A DNA stretch of 64,000 nucleotides from Microbacterium gorillae (GCF_000826185.2 NZ_LN648875.1:1664297-1728296), one strand, 5' to 3'. Shown: positions 8,564-17,578, counted from the first letter of the stretch. Program-made: numbers and translations. Notes: generated by a model not told the origin, from the sequence alone.

Positions 8564-8925
8564 CGTCGCCTCGCCGCCGCTGCCGCCCGTTCGGCCTCGA
8601 TCCGCTGGATCTCGGCCCGACACCAAGCCGCTTCCGCACGCAGACGGTTGGCGGCGAGGCTGAGTTCACCGAGCGCGCGGTCCACGGCCCCGGCGAATCG
8701 GGCACCCCCGGCCCCGACCGTGCCCATCTGGCCGGCGATGGTGTGATCGACGCCGGTCGTGCTGCCGCCGACCAGGCTCTGCGCGACCTGGCCGACTCCG
8801 CTCGCTCCCGCGACGAGGCGTCGGCCCGCGGCGGAGAGGCCGCTGAGGGTGCCCTGTGCGGTCGCGACACTGGACAGGTTCGCGTTGATCGCCGCCAGGC
8901 GGGCGCGCAGCACGGACTCGTCCAT
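8560..8925 (-). CDS. Small helical protein of FtsK-module operon
   Basis: 121 aa from MDESVLRARLAAINANLS. Helical at both ends with a Gly/Ser-rich middle (GVGQVAQSLVGGSTTG), and a C-terminal amphipathic region ending in a basic tail, ERAAAAARRR. This helix-loop-helix plan is like WXG-type or DUF-type partners of type VII ATPases, but no diagnostic motif is present. It starts one base after the stop of the upstream gene at 8927 and is coupled to the next gene. Function unknown. Confidence 0.68.
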   Translation of the reverse strand: MDESVLRARLAAINANLSSVATAQGTLSGLSAAGRRLVAGASGVGQVAQSLVGGSTTGVDHTIAGQMGTVGAGGARFAGAVDRALGELSLAANRLRAEAAWCRAEIQRIEAERAAAAARRR

Positions 8926-8926
8926 G

Positions 8927-9187
8927 TCAGAGGGATCGTCCGTACTCGGAGCACACCTTCGCGGCTCGTTCCAGCGCCGCGCAGGCGTCACGAACGCGAC
9001 GGGACGCCTCCTGCAGGGTCTCGACGACCTCCTGGTCCTTGCGTTGCGCAGAGCCCGCGATCGTCGCCTGCACCTCCTGCGCGTGCCCCTGGAACGTCCG
9101 CTGGAACGACTCCAGGCTCGTGGCGGTGCGCTTGGACTCGTGCGCGATGTTCTCGATCCGAGACTTCAGTTGGGAGAGCTGGGACAT
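8927..9187 (-). CDS. WXG100-sized coiled-coil protein of FtsK-module operon
   Basis: 86 aa, MSQLSQLKSRIENIAHESK.... Two long charged helices are predicted, with a break near residue 43-46 (TIAGSAQ) where a WXG protein would have its turn. The size fits ESAT-6-like proteins but the Trp is absent. RBS AAAGGAC precedes ATG (minus strand). The C-terminus has CSEYGRSL; a YxxxD/E export signal is not clear. Probably a substrate or partner of the ATPase encoded upstream in the same operon; inference only. Confidence 0.7.
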   Translation of the reverse strand: MSQLSQLKSRIENIAHESKRTATSLESFQRTFQGHAQEVQATIAGSAQRKDQEVVETLQEASRRVRDACAALERAAKVCSEYGRSL

Positions 9188-9201
9188 GCTGTCCTTTCGA
9201 C

Positions 9202-9660
9202 TCAGCTGCCGGCGAGCAGGTACGGGATGGCCAGGATCGCGGCGGTGCCGACCACCGTGACGCCGAGCCAGACGAAGCCGAGGATCCGACCGGGCAACGC
9301 CGCTTGACGGGCCGCTTCGAGCACCTGGTCGGCACCGTTCAGCGCGTCGAGGTGCGGACGCTCGTCGCGCAGTTGGCGCAGTTTCCCCTCGAGGTCCGTG
9401 GCGGCGGGCAGACGGTCCTGCGTCCACGGCGAGGGCTCGACGTCGTAGGGAGCCGCCAGGTCCTGCACGGCGCGACGGAACCCGGACGCCCGTTGCAGCC
9501 GTGCGTGCTGCTCCTCCTGCGCCTGACTCAGCCGTGAGCCGTGTTCGCCACTGCGTGCGGCCCGTTCCTGGGCGAGGCTCGCGTCGAGCCGCGCCTGGTC
9601 ATGCTGACGTTGCGCGAGCGTGGTGACGGCCTGAGCCGCCGCGTTCCAGTCGATGGTCAT
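9202..9660 (-). CDS. Coiled-coil protein with C-terminal membrane anchor, FtsK-module operon
   Basis: 152 aa. The N-terminal 120 residues are charged and helical (Gln/Arg/Ala-rich, for example LAQRQHDQARLDASLAQERA). A single transmembrane helix lies near the end (ILGFVWLGVTVVGTAAILAI) with a very short tail. This is a tail-anchored plan with the bulk in the cytoplasm. Its start overlaps the stop of the FtsK gene (ATGA). It may tether the soluble ATPase to the membrane. No known family recognised. Confidence 0.7.
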   Translation of the reverse strand: MTIDWNAAAQAVTTLAQRQHDQARLDASLAQERAARSGEHGSRLSQAQEEQHARLQRASGFRRAVQDLAAPYDVEPSPWTQDRLPAATDLEGKLRQLRDERPHLDALNGADQVLEAARQAALPGRILGFVWLGVTVVGTAAILAIPYLLAGS

Positions 9661-12299
9661 GCGGTCCGTCCTTCCGCCGGAGCGTCGAACGGCACGGCCG
9701 TCTGCGCACCCGGATAACCGGCCCTGACGTACAGGAATCGCGGTGACGAGCGCGGGGCTTCCGCCTCGAAGCCGATCAGTTGGCGCAGGTCCGCGGTGGG
9801 AACTGATGCCAGCGCGTAGGCGGCGATGCCGTCGGCTCCGTCACGGCTCATGCCGATGGCGCGATCGATCGGCGTGAAGTTCGCACTGGTGAGCACGACG
9901 TCTCCGGCCGAGCGCGGATCGACCACGGCGTCTCGCAGCGTGCCCGCCGCGGTGGGCGGCTGGCTGAGGAAGTCATTCGGGTCCGCTTCGCCGCGCGGCT
10001 CGGACAGGCCTCCGATGCGCTGGAGGTCGGAGACCACGGTGAGGGTCTGCGCCGCCCGGAGCTGATCCGGGTGGGTCGCGATCCACTCCGCGGCGTCGGC
10101 GAGCGATACGGTGATGACGTCCACCGGGCCGTCCGTCAGCCGAGCAGCCCAGCTCAGCAGCGGCGAATCGCCGATCACCACGACGGTGCGGTATTCGCCG
10201 CCGGTCACGGCGCTGTACACCGTCGCGCGGGTCAGCTCGGAGCGCACCTCCTGGTCGGTGCCGACGATCGCCAACGATCGCATCGGATCGGCACCGAACT
10301 CGTGGAGGACCGGACGTCCGACGGTGTCGACCGCGGCACCGAGTGCCACATGGCGCCCGGGCGGGAGGTCGTCAGGCCACGGCTCGGGCTGCGTGCCGAC
10401 GAAGGTGCGCTGGGTCTCGTGCTGCGGATGATCCTGCGCGAGACGCTCCTGCAGGCGGACGGTGAAGCTCACGTCGGCGAAGGTGGACATGCCGAACACG
10501 TTCTTGCCGGGGTCTTCGCCCATCGCGTCGTTGATGACGACCTGGCCGCGGAACTGCAGTTCGGAGGGCGCCTTGTTGCCGGGCGCGAAGATGGTCTGCG
10601 CCTCCGCGGCCGTGTTCTGCAACCCGATTCGCAGCGGGATCTGGGACAGGATCGCGTCGAGCTTGGTCGCGAGGCTGCGGATTCCGCTGAGCGTCTGCGT
10701 CGCCAGGACCAGGTGGATGCCAGCTGCTCGTCCGCGGCGGACGATCATCTCCAGCAGGGAAACCGCGCGCGCGGCCAACTCGTCATCACCCTTGAGCATC
10801 ACGTCGAACTCGTCGATGAACAGCATCAGGCGCGGCAGCTCCTGACCCTGCGCACGGTAGGAGTCGTAGTCGTTCACGCCCGCGCTTTTGAACAGAGCAC
10901 TGCGCTCCTGACGCGTTCGCTCGAGGTGTTCCAAGGTTGCGACACCGAATTCGCGGTCGCTCTCCAGGGCGATCGTGCGGGCGTTCGGCAGTCGCGACGC
11001 ACCGTCCTCGCCGGCGAATCGACGGAACTCCAGACCCTCCTTGAAATCGAGCAGGAGCATCTCGATCTCGCTCGGCGGGTACTTCGCCGCGATGGCGTAG
11101 ATGAGGACGGCCAGCAGATTCGATTTGCCGCGTCCGGTCGCGCCGCCGATCAGTGCGTTCGGGATCGGGGGGTTCTGCGACCGGAAGGCGATGGTCAGCG
11201 GCTTGCCGTCCGAGCGCTCGCCGATCACGACCTCGACGCCGTCCGCGCTCGATGCGGTGCCATCGGGTGGAAGCAGCGCTTCCGGGCCGACGACGGGGCC
11301 TCGTGCTTCGCTGGCACCCGCGATGACCTCGCGCAGCAACCGTTGAAGCGCATCGTGGTTCGGCCGTTCGAGCGGCTGGAGCAGAAGCTGTGCGTCCCCC
11401 TCGCCGAGGGTGGCCGACCCGGCGGAGGAGAAGGCGATGACCGAGGCGCGTCCGCTCGGGGACAGCGCCGCGCCGGATGCGCGTGCGGACTGCAGCAGGA
11501 CCACGATCACACCGCAGGCTGGCCCGCGCACGGTGATGCGATCGATGCCGCGCCAGGTCTCCTCGTTGATGGTTCCGGGGACGTCATCGATCACCACGAC
11601 GTGCAGTGAGGGTGTCGGCGTCGCGTCCTGCCAGATGTCCAGGACGGACCCTCGGCCGCGGGCGCTGAGCTGTTCGGCACCGCGCTGGACGTCCGCGGTG
11701 ATGTCCTCGAGCCGCTGTCGGAAGCGGTATTCGTCGGTGTAGGCCGCCGGGAAAGCCGCGCCGAGCGTGTGGTTGCGCAGCTCGGAGAACGCGCCGAGCA
11801 AGCCGCGCAGTGAGGGGTCGAACACGGACACCCGCAGCGAGGACAGCGGGACCGTGGCGAGAATGCGCGCGAAGACGGCTTCCACGAATGCGTTGGCCGC
11901 GTCCGCGTCGCCGCGCAGAACGAGGCCGGCGTGGCTGGCCAGCGGCACCGGCACCGGGACCCCGTCGACGCTGCCGACGACCAGTCCGTCCGACGGTACG
12001 GGAAGGGGAGCGTGAACGATCTCCGGGTCGAGGGACCCGAGCGCGCCGGGGATCTGCGCCGCTGTGTCATCGAGGGTCCGCTGAGCGGAGCGCACGCGGT
12101 CCTCGATGTCGTCCTGTCCGGTCGACCGCTTGCGCCCGAAGTATTCGTCCAGCCCGCGGATGGCGGCCGTGTGAGTGTCGTTCGCGGACTGGAGGGCCTC
12201 GCCCGCCCCGTGTTCCGTGGCGGCGTGCGCGGCGTCGGCCGCGCCGAGCAGCCGACCGAGATCGTCGCGGAATGTCGCGCCGAACGGTTCCGCGCTCAT
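9657..12299 (-). CDS. FtsK/SpoIIIE-type translocase ATPase
   Basis: 880 aa. The central FtsK/SpoIIIE ATPase domain has Walker A GGATGRGKSN at 385-394 and Walker B LMLFIDEFDV at 491-500, followed by the sensor-like GIHLVLATQTL. The C-terminal third (about 650-880) looks like a second, degenerate ATPase fold (AIVGTDQEVRSEL in place of a P-loop). Residues 100-300 may be another inactive one. No transmembrane helices are evident, unlike DNA-pumping FtsK and unlike EccC, which has two. Multi-domain ATPases of this kind drive type VII secretion. It is embedded in an operon of small helical proteins with ATGA overlaps on both sides. Confidence 0.85.
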   Translation of the reverse strand: MSAEPFGATFRDDLGRLLGAADAAHAATEHGAGEALQSANDTHTAAIRGLDEYFGRKRSTGQDDIEDRVRSAQRTLDDTAAQIPGALGSLDPEIVHAPLPVPSDGLVVGSVDGVPVPVPLASHAGLVLRGDADAANAFVEAVFARILATVPLSSLRVSVFDPSLRGLLGAFSELRNHTLGAAFPAAYTDEYRFRQRLEDITADVQRGAEQLSARGRGSVLDIWQDATPTPSLHVVVIDDVPGTINEETWRGIDRITVRGPACGVIVVLLQSARASGAALSPSGRASVIAFSSAGSATLGEGDAQLLLQPLERPNHDALQRLLREVIAGASEARGPVVGPEALLPPDGTASSADGVEVVIGERSDGKPLTIAFRSQNPPIPNALIGGATGRGKSNLLAVLIYAIAAKYPPSEIEMLLLDFKEGLEFRRFAGEDGASRLPNARTIALESDREFGVATLEHLERTRQERSALFKSAGVNDYDSYRAQGQELPRLMLFIDEFDVMLKGDDELAARAVSLLEMIVRRGRAAGIHLVLATQTLSGIRSLATKLDAILSQIPLRIGLQNTAAEAQTIFAPGNKAPSELQFRGQVVINDAMGEDPGKNVFGMSTFADVSFTVRLQERLAQDHPQHETQRTFVGTQPEPWPDDLPPGRHVALGAAVDTVGRPVLHEFGADPMRSLAIVGTDQEVRSELTRATVYSAVTGGEYRTVVVIGDSPLLSWAARLTDGPVDVITVSLADAAEWIATHPDQLRAAQTLTVVSDLQRIGGLSEPRGEADPNDFLSQPPTAAGTLRDAVVDPRSAGDVVLTSANFTPIDRAIGMSRDGADGIAAYALASVPTADLRQLIGFEAEAPRSSPRFLYVRAGYPGAQTAVPFDAPAEGRTA

Positions 12300-12901
12300 C
12301 GGCGTGCTCCGATCGCCCAGGCCACGATGAGGACCACCAGCGCCGTCGCGTACGCGAGAACGGAGGGCACGGCATCGATCCCGAGGGCGTTGCCGAACAT
12401 GACCGCGGTCATGACCATGAGATCAGCGGCGCAGAGGAGGCCGGCGATGCCGGCGAGGACGCGGACCGTCGTGTGCGACCGGATGGACAGGAGGGCGATC
12501 GCGACGAAGAGCACGGCAGCCGGCAGGATCAGCCAGGGTGCGGCCGCGCTGAGCGCGGTCGCGCGGTCCGCGCCGGCCTTCAGCAGCGTGGCGGCGGGAA
12601 TGTCCCGATAGGCCTCGGCGAGTCGGACGGTCGCGAAAACCACGGGAATCAGGCCGAGCACGACCAGCACGAGCGAGCGGGTGCGCACGAGAGAGATGGA
12701 CCCGCCCCGGCGGAGGCTGCGCGCGTAGGTTCGAAGCATGGAACGCGCCCGCGTGGTCTCGGTCGGGCCGAGACGCTCAGCGTTGGCGGCCGTCCAGTCG
12801 CGGAGATTTTGGATCTGCTGCTGTGTCGACGGCGCATTGCGCCTGACATCCGACGTACTCGACAATGCTGACTCCCCCAGTCGTTGCGGCGAGGCTATCA
12901 C
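12296..12901 (-). CDS. Four-helix membrane protein, first gene of FtsK-module operon
   Basis: 201 aa from GTG at 12901, or 189 aa from a TTG at 12865 that has the better ribosome site (GGGGGAG, 6 bases away). The cytoplasmic N-terminus (about 1-70) is Arg/Gln-rich, then four hydrophobic helices follow: VLVVLGLIPVVFATV, LILPAAVLFVAIALLSI, VLAGIAGLLCAADLMVM and VLAYATALVVLIVAWAIG. Its stop overlaps the ATPase start. It could be the membrane channel or docking part of the module. Family unknown. Confidence 0.7.
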   Translation of the reverse strand: MIASPQRLGESALSSTSDVRRNAPSTQQQIQNLRDWTAANAERLGPTETTRARSMLRTYARSLRRGGSISLVRTRSLVLVVLGLIPVVFATVRLAEAYRDIPAATLLKAGADRATALSAAAPWLILPAAVLFVAIALLSIRSHTTVRVLAGIAGLLCAADLMVMTAVMFGNALGIDAVPSVLAYATALVVLIVAWAIGARR

Positions 12902-13015
12902 GACCCTGAGAGGAAGCTGAGTTCACCGAAATGCCGCGCGATCGGCCGAACGTGGCGTCGGGTGGACCCTGAATCGCCGCGCGTCGCTACGATCGGCAGG
13001 CATGGAGGGGACGAG

Positions 13016-13663
13016 ATGACCACTGCCGAGGTGCCGTTCGACTTCGATTCCGTGGCGTTCGTGACGAGCGATCACCACTTCGGGCACGCCCGCATCATCG
13101 AGCTCGCCGGTCGGCCGTTCGCATCCGTCGAGGGGATGGACGAGGAGATGATCGCCCGGTGGAACGCCGTGGTGGCTCCGGGCGATGTCGTGCTCCACCT
13201 CGGAGATCTGGCCCTGGGTCCGATCGCGGACAGCGTCGCGCGTACGGCGGACCTGCACGGGCGGCGGTTCCTGGTGCCGGGCAACCACGACCGGGTGTCG
13301 CCGGCGACGCAGACCGTGCGCGGCATCGAGCGGTTCCGTCCGATGTACGAGGACGCCGGGTGGAGCGTCCTGCCGGAGATCCTCGTGGGTACGCGGCGCG
13401 GGCGGTCACTGCTGGCCTCGCACTACCCGTACGCGGGTGACAGCACGGGCGTCGAACGGCACAGCACCCACCGCCCGGATGACACCGGCATTCCGCTCAT
13501 CCACGGCCACACGCACGACCGCACGTTCGGCCCGCACGCGTCCCACGAGTTCCACGTCGGCGTGGACGCCACCGAGTTCGCGCCCCTGCCTTTCTCGGTG
13601 ATCGATGCCTGGCTCGCGGGCCTCCCGACCAGTGAACAGTCGGACATCGGGAGCGGGGAATAG
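13016..13663 (+). CDS. Metallophosphoesterase
   Basis: 215 aa, calcineurin-like phosphoesterase. Metal-binding motifs in order: SDHHFGH (residues about 18-24), GDLALG, GNHDR, and the His motifs ASHYPY and HGHTHDR. The SDxHFGH opening is common in phosphoesterases often annotated as phosphohydrolases of unknown substrate. RBS GGAGGGGACGAG directly precedes ATG 13016. A tiny upstream reading frame (13002-13019) ends across this start. Cytoplasmic; substrate unknown. Confidence 0.88.
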   Translation: MTTAEVPFDFDSVAFVTSDHHFGHARIIELAGRPFASVEGMDEEMIARWNAVVAPGDVVLHLGDLALGPIADSVARTADLHGRRFLVPGNHDRVSPATQTVRGIERFRPMYEDAGWSVLPEILVGTRRGRSLLASHYPYAGDSTGVERHSTHRPDDTGIPLIHGHTHDRTFGPHASHEFHVGVDATEFAPLPFSVIDAWLAGLPTSEQSDIGSGE

Positions 13664-13723
13664 CCCGCGATTCACGGGAGTTGCACCCTTTATCTGTACT
13701 TACAGCGAATGAAGGGAAGCCTC

Positions 13724-14380
13724 ATGAAGGTGGAGATGTGGGCGGACATGGTCTGCGTCTGGTGCGGGATCGCCGCGGACCGGATGAACCGCGCGATGGA
13801 GCAGTTCGAGCACAGCGATGACGTCGAGCTGGTGCACCGCTCGTTCCGTCTGCTGCCGGACATGCCGGAGGGCCGCAGCTGGGAGTTCGGCGAGTTCATG
13901 ACCCAGTTCCGCGGCTACTCGCCCGAGCAGGCCGCGGCCACCGCCGCGCGCGTCGAGGGCCTCGCTGCAGCCGACGGGATCGACGAGTACTACGTGACCG
14001 GCAACTCGGTCGGCAACTCGACGCTGGCCCACGAGTTCCTCGCCTGGGCGAGCGATCAGGGCAAGCACCACGAGGCCTGGGACCTGGTGTTCCACGACAA
14101 CTTCGCCGAGCGCGCGGACATCTGGAGCGTCGACGACCTCCTCGTCTTCGCCCGACGTCTGGAGCTCGACGAGGACGCCGCCCGTGCGGCGCTGACCGAC
14201 CGTCGGTACAAGGCGCAGGTCGAGGCCGATCACGCCGAGGTCCTTGCGATCGGCGGGCAGGGTGTTCCGTTCTTCGTCATCGACGGGAAGTACGGCGTCT
14301 CGGGAGCGCAGTCCCCGGAGGTGCTCGTGCAGGCGATGCAGCAGGCGTGGAATGAGCAGGACGCGGTGGCGCGTGTTTGA
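13724..14380 (+). CDS. DsbA family (FrnE-like) oxidoreductase
   Basis: 218 aa thioredoxin-fold protein with an inserted helical domain. The active-site pair is in MVCVWCGIA (CVWC, residues about 14-17), and the cis-Pro loop is GQGVPFFVIDGKYG. No signal peptide, as in cytoplasmic FrnE-type proteins. Start chosen at MKVEMWADMV after GAAGGGAAGCC. Oddity: family members often end in a short tail with a CGPDxC motif. Here that tail (CGPDACFLP) is present just downstream but in another frame, running to 14498, so the 3' end looks frameshifted between about 14350 and 14385. Confidence 0.87.
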   Translation: MKVEMWADMVCVWCGIAADRMNRAMEQFEHSDDVELVHRSFRLLPDMPEGRSWEFGEFMTQFRGYSPEQAAATAARVEGLAAADGIDEYYVTGNSVGNSTLAHEFLAWASDQGKHHEAWDLVFHDNFAERADIWSVDDLLVFARRLELDEDAARAALTDRRYKAQVEADHAEVLAIGGQGVPFFVIDGKYGVSGAQSPEVLVQAMQQAWNEQDAVARV

Positions 14381-14606
14381 CGAACGCGCTCCGCTGGCGG
14401 GTCTGACGTTCCTCGGCGCGTCGGACCCGAGCCTGGACATCTGCGGCCCGGACGCGTGCTTCCTCCCGACCGCTCCGGCCACAGAACCGGAGGTCTGAGC
14501 GTCCGCATCGGCGGACGATCGCGCTGTCCGGTTGATGGGCCGGGGCTCTCCTCCGGGCGTCGCGCGGCCGGGACCGGGTGTCGGTGGCCGCGCGCATACT
14601 GGGGCG

Positions 14607-15257
14607 ATGAGCGTGGAGCCGGGGGATGAGTTCAACGCCTACATGGCGATGCTGGAGTGGGGCCGCGAGAACGTGACCGCGACGCTCATCGATCGTGGGT
14701 GGAGTGCGCTCGACCCGCAGCTGGCCGCGGAGCGGCCGGTCACCTGGGTGTGGCCCCCGACGACCGTCGATGGCGGCATTCCCGGTGGGTACACGGATTT
14801 TCCCGGCGGCCGGATCTTCACTCGACCGCCCCGCCCCTGGACGCTGCCCACGCGCGTTTCGACGCGGGACGATGGCTGGCTCGTCGAGTTCGGGCGGACG
14901 GCGACGCTGCCGCCCGCTCCGGCGCGAACCTTCGCCGATCCGGCGGCGCTTCTCACCGCCCTGGAGGAGATCGAATGGTGGCCGCTGTCGGTCGCCGAAG
15001 CTCGCGAGATCCAGTACGACCGCATCATCGCGAGCGTGCACGCCGCCGCCTACGACCAGTTCATGGAGGGCGGCGAGATCACCGAACCCTACGCGAGCCG
15101 CCTCACCGAGTTGCGGCGCCCGGATCGGCATGGCTCGCCCGCTTCGCCGCCATGGGTCTCGCGCTTCGAGGGCAACGTGAACGCTGTGCGCACCCTCATT
15201 GAGGCCGAGGCCTGGGCATCTGATGTCCGTACTGGCCGCGCGGCGAACGGCGGCTGA
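14607..15257 (+). CDS. Hypothetical protein
   Basis: 216 aa, acidic and Trp-rich, soluble, no signal peptide. Segments such as VTWVWPPTTVDGGIPGGY and ALEEIEWWPLSVAEAREIQ give it a globular look with good actinobacterial codon bias. A -10-like CATACT ends 6 bases before ATG 14607, which suggests a leaderless mRNA. I do not recognise the family. It stands alone between a DsbA-like gene and a dienelactone hydrolase gene. Confidence 0.7.
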   Translation: MSVEPGDEFNAYMAMLEWGRENVTATLIDRGWSALDPQLAAERPVTWVWPPTTVDGGIPGGYTDFPGGRIFTRPPRPWTLPTRVSTRDDGWLVEFGRTATLPPAPARTFADPAALLTALEEIEWWPLSVAEAREIQYDRIIASVHAAAYDQFMEGGEITEPYASRLTELRRPDRHGSPASPPWVSRFEGNVNAVRTLIEAEAWASDVRTGRAANGG

Positions 15258-15353
15258 GCGCCGAAGGCGGCGACCGCGCGGCGATGGGGAATGCTGACTC
15301 CCTCCTTCCGCCATTCCGATACGGTGATGCGCATCCAGACCAAAGGACCTTCG

Positions 15354-16115
15354 ATGACACACCCCGCCTCCGGCCGATACCTGACCCTCACCACGGACGG
15401 TGGTGAGGCCGAGGCGTATCTGGTCGGTTCGCCGGACCGTCCGGGCGTGCTGCTGTTCATCGACGCGATCGGCCTGCGTCCGCAGATCGAGCGGATGGCC
15501 GATCGCATCGCGTCCTGGGGGTACACCGTGCTCGCCCCGAACGTCTTCTGGCGAGACGGGACCGCCGCCGAGCTCGCGCCGCGGACGGACCTCCGCGCGC
15601 CGGGAAACCGGGAGGCCTTCATGCCCGGCGCGATGAAGCGTGTGGCCGCACTCACACCGGCCCAGGTGGCCGCCGACTTTCCGGTCTGGCATGCTGCGCT
15701 GCGCGAACACTCCGCCGCGGACAGCGCGATCGGGGTGACCGGCTACTGCATGGGCGGACGTCTCTCGCTGCGGTTCGCCGCGACCTATCCGGCCGAGGTC
15801 GCCGTGACGGGGATGTTCCACGCGGGTGGCATCGTCGTGGACGGTGCGGACAGCCCCCACCTCGTCGCACCTGACGTCGCGGCGCGGGTGGTGGCCGGCT
15901 TCGCGGACAACGACCGCTCGGCCACGCCGGAACAGGTGGCCGCCTTCAACGCGGCGCTGACCGCCTCCGGCGTCACCTTTACCTCGGTCATCTATCCCGA
16001 CGCCCCGCACGGCTACACGATGGCGGACACCTCGACGTACCAGGAGGCCGGCGCCGAGCGCCACTTCACCGAGCTCCGCGGCGCCCTCGACTCCGGTATC
16101 GATTCGGCCCTCTAG
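15354..16115 (+). CDS. Dienelactone hydrolase family protein
   Basis: 253 aa alpha/beta hydrolase. The nucleophile is a cysteine in GVTGYCMGGRL (G-x-C-x-G), the hallmark of dienelactone hydrolases. The acid is likely in AGFADNDRSATPEQ, and the catalytic His is in YPDAPHGYTMAD. It hydrolyses lactones such as dienelactone in chlorocatechol breakdown, or other small esters; in isolated loci like this one the physiological substrate is usually unknown. ATG 15354 follows AAAGGACC. Confidence 0.87.
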   Translation: MTHPASGRYLTLTTDGGEAEAYLVGSPDRPGVLLFIDAIGLRPQIERMADRIASWGYTVLAPNVFWRDGTAAELAPRTDLRAPGNREAFMPGAMKRVAALTPAQVAADFPVWHAALREHSAADSAIGVTGYCMGGRLSLRFAATYPAEVAVTGMFHAGGIVVDGADSPHLVAPDVAARVVAGFADNDRSATPEQVAAFNAALTASGVTFTSVIYPDAPHGYTMADTSTYQEAGAERHFTELRGALDSGIDSAL

Positions 16116-16219
16116 GACTGTCCGGGACGGCGGTGGCAACGCAGGTGGACGGGGGCCCGGAGCCGGCGATGGAGATCCTGGGCCACGGTTCCCGGGGGCG
16201 CGAACCAGCGCACGGGCGA

Positions 16220-17356
16220 TCAGTTGGGCGCGTCCGCCGATTCCCGTCGTGCTGTCGCGCGACGTTCGCGTCGCACGCGGAGCCGCAGGAAGCTCTTCTC
16301 GACGAGCTGGTAGGACAGTTCGGCGGCGAGAAACATCGCCAGCAGTCCACCGATCGTGAGTCCGCCGAACCAGGTGGTGTTGTGCGTCGTCTGGAACAGC
16401 TGTTGGTAGAGGTACAGGCTGTACGAGATCAGCCCGATGTGCACCATCACGCGCGTGTTCAGCAACCGGCCGAACGGCGACTGCGGGCGCCGCATCATCC
16501 ACAGCATGACGGTCGCGATCGCGAGCGCGTCGCCGAGATAGCCGACGGTGTACAGCCAGACGCCTTGCAGCTTGGACGTCATGATCCATGACACGGGCAG
16601 CCAGACCACGACCCACCACTGCAGGTGGTGGTCGAACACCCACGCCGCGAAGCGTTCGAATCGCTCCGTGCCGACGCTGAAGGCGAGGAGGCAGCCGATC
16701 ATCAGCGCATCCGCGCGCGTGTGGAACATGAACGTGACGGCGGCGTCGGGAACGAACGGCAGGAGGTACGTGCCGATCCGGATGAACGGCGACAGCACGA
16801 TGCCCACGATGAGCACGCGCACGGCCACGCGCCGCGGCAGGAGCAGCACGAGCAGTGGCCACAGGATGTAGAACTGCTCTTCGACGCTGAGTGACCAGAG
16901 GTGTCCCGTCCACCAGGCGCCGTCGAGAGGCCAGTAGTCGCGCAGGAAGAGTGCGGGGGAGATGATGTCGCGCGGGCCGACGCCGTTGATCACGCCCGTG
17001 AGAGCCAGCACGGTGACGATGAGAAGGAAGAGGAAGAGGGCCGGCAAGATTCGATACGCGCGGCGCCGGTAGAAGCCGCCGAGGGAGATGCGTCCGTTCT
17101 TGGACTGTTCGCGCAGCAGAAGGGTCGTGATGAGGAATCCCGACAGGACGAAGAACACCTGCACGCCGAAATATCCGCCCGGAAGGAAGGCACGCAGCTG
17201 TTCGACAACCGGCGTCTGCGGCAGCGTGGCCGCGCCGTGGCCCCAGATGACGAAGATGACGGCGAGCGCCCGGATGCCGTCGAGCGAGGGGATCACCCGA
17301 TGCAACGCCGGGTCGGTGGCGCGGCGTTCGCCTCGGCGCCAGAAGCGCATCGACAT
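16220..17356 (-). CDS. Membrane acyltransferase (acyltransferase 3 / OafA-like)
   Basis: 378 aa, about ten transmembrane helices. The N-terminal signature is SLDGIRALAVIFVIWGHG, with the conserved His, and FGVQVFFVLSGFLITTLL follows. It transfers acyl groups to extracellular sugars, such as surface polysaccharides or peptidoglycan. Start at ATG 17356 after GGGAGGCACG. The C-terminus is Arg-rich and cytoplasmic. The gene lies just outside the left repeat of the genomic island, so it belongs to the ancestral chromosome. Confidence 0.88.
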   Translation of the reverse strand: MSMRFWRRGERRATDPALHRVIPSLDGIRALAVIFVIWGHGAATLPQTPVVEQLRAFLPGGYFGVQVFFVLSGFLITTLLLREQSKNGRISLGGFYRRRAYRILPALFLFLLIVTVLALTGVINGVGPRDIISPALFLRDYWPLDGAWWTGHLWSLSVEEQFYILWPLLVLLLPRRVAVRVLIVGIVLSPFIRIGTYLLPFVPDAAVTFMFHTRADALMIGCLLAFSVGTERFERFAAWVFDHHLQWWVVVWLPVSWIMTSKLQGVWLYTVGYLGDALAIATVMLWMMRRPQSPFGRLLNTRVMVHIGLISYSLYLYQQLFQTTHNTTWFGGLTIGGLLAMFLAAELSYQLVEKSFLRLRVRRERRATARRESADAPN

Positions 17357-17536
17357 CGTGCCTCCCCATTGCGGCATCGGTTCCGTCCGCGCGCCCCAGA
17401 GCGCGACATGCCTGAGCCTAGAGGCCCGAACCCCGGTGGGGAAGCACGAGTTCCCGAGCTCCGCCCGGCCTTCGCCGGCAGGTGGGGCGGCGATCGGGGT
17501 GAGGTGCGCGCGGACGGGGAAACCGACTCGCACCAG

Positions 17537-17578
17537 GGCAAAGCAAAACCCCCGCCATGTAGAAGCTAGGCGAGGGTT
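17537..17578. repeat. Left 42-bp direct repeat of island (attL-like)
   Basis: Identical over 42 bases to 21574-21615, starting GGCAAAGCAAAACCCCCGCC and ending GGCGAGGGTT. Homology stops sharply on both sides. It contains the arms of the tRNA-cluster terminator hairpin. Confidence 0.92.

Noticed and set aside
14277..17369. 1030-codon minus-strand frame across the DsbA, dienelactone hydrolase and acyltransferase genes
   Set aside because: Antisense or out of frame to well-supported genes; His/Arg-rich composition with no recognisable motif.
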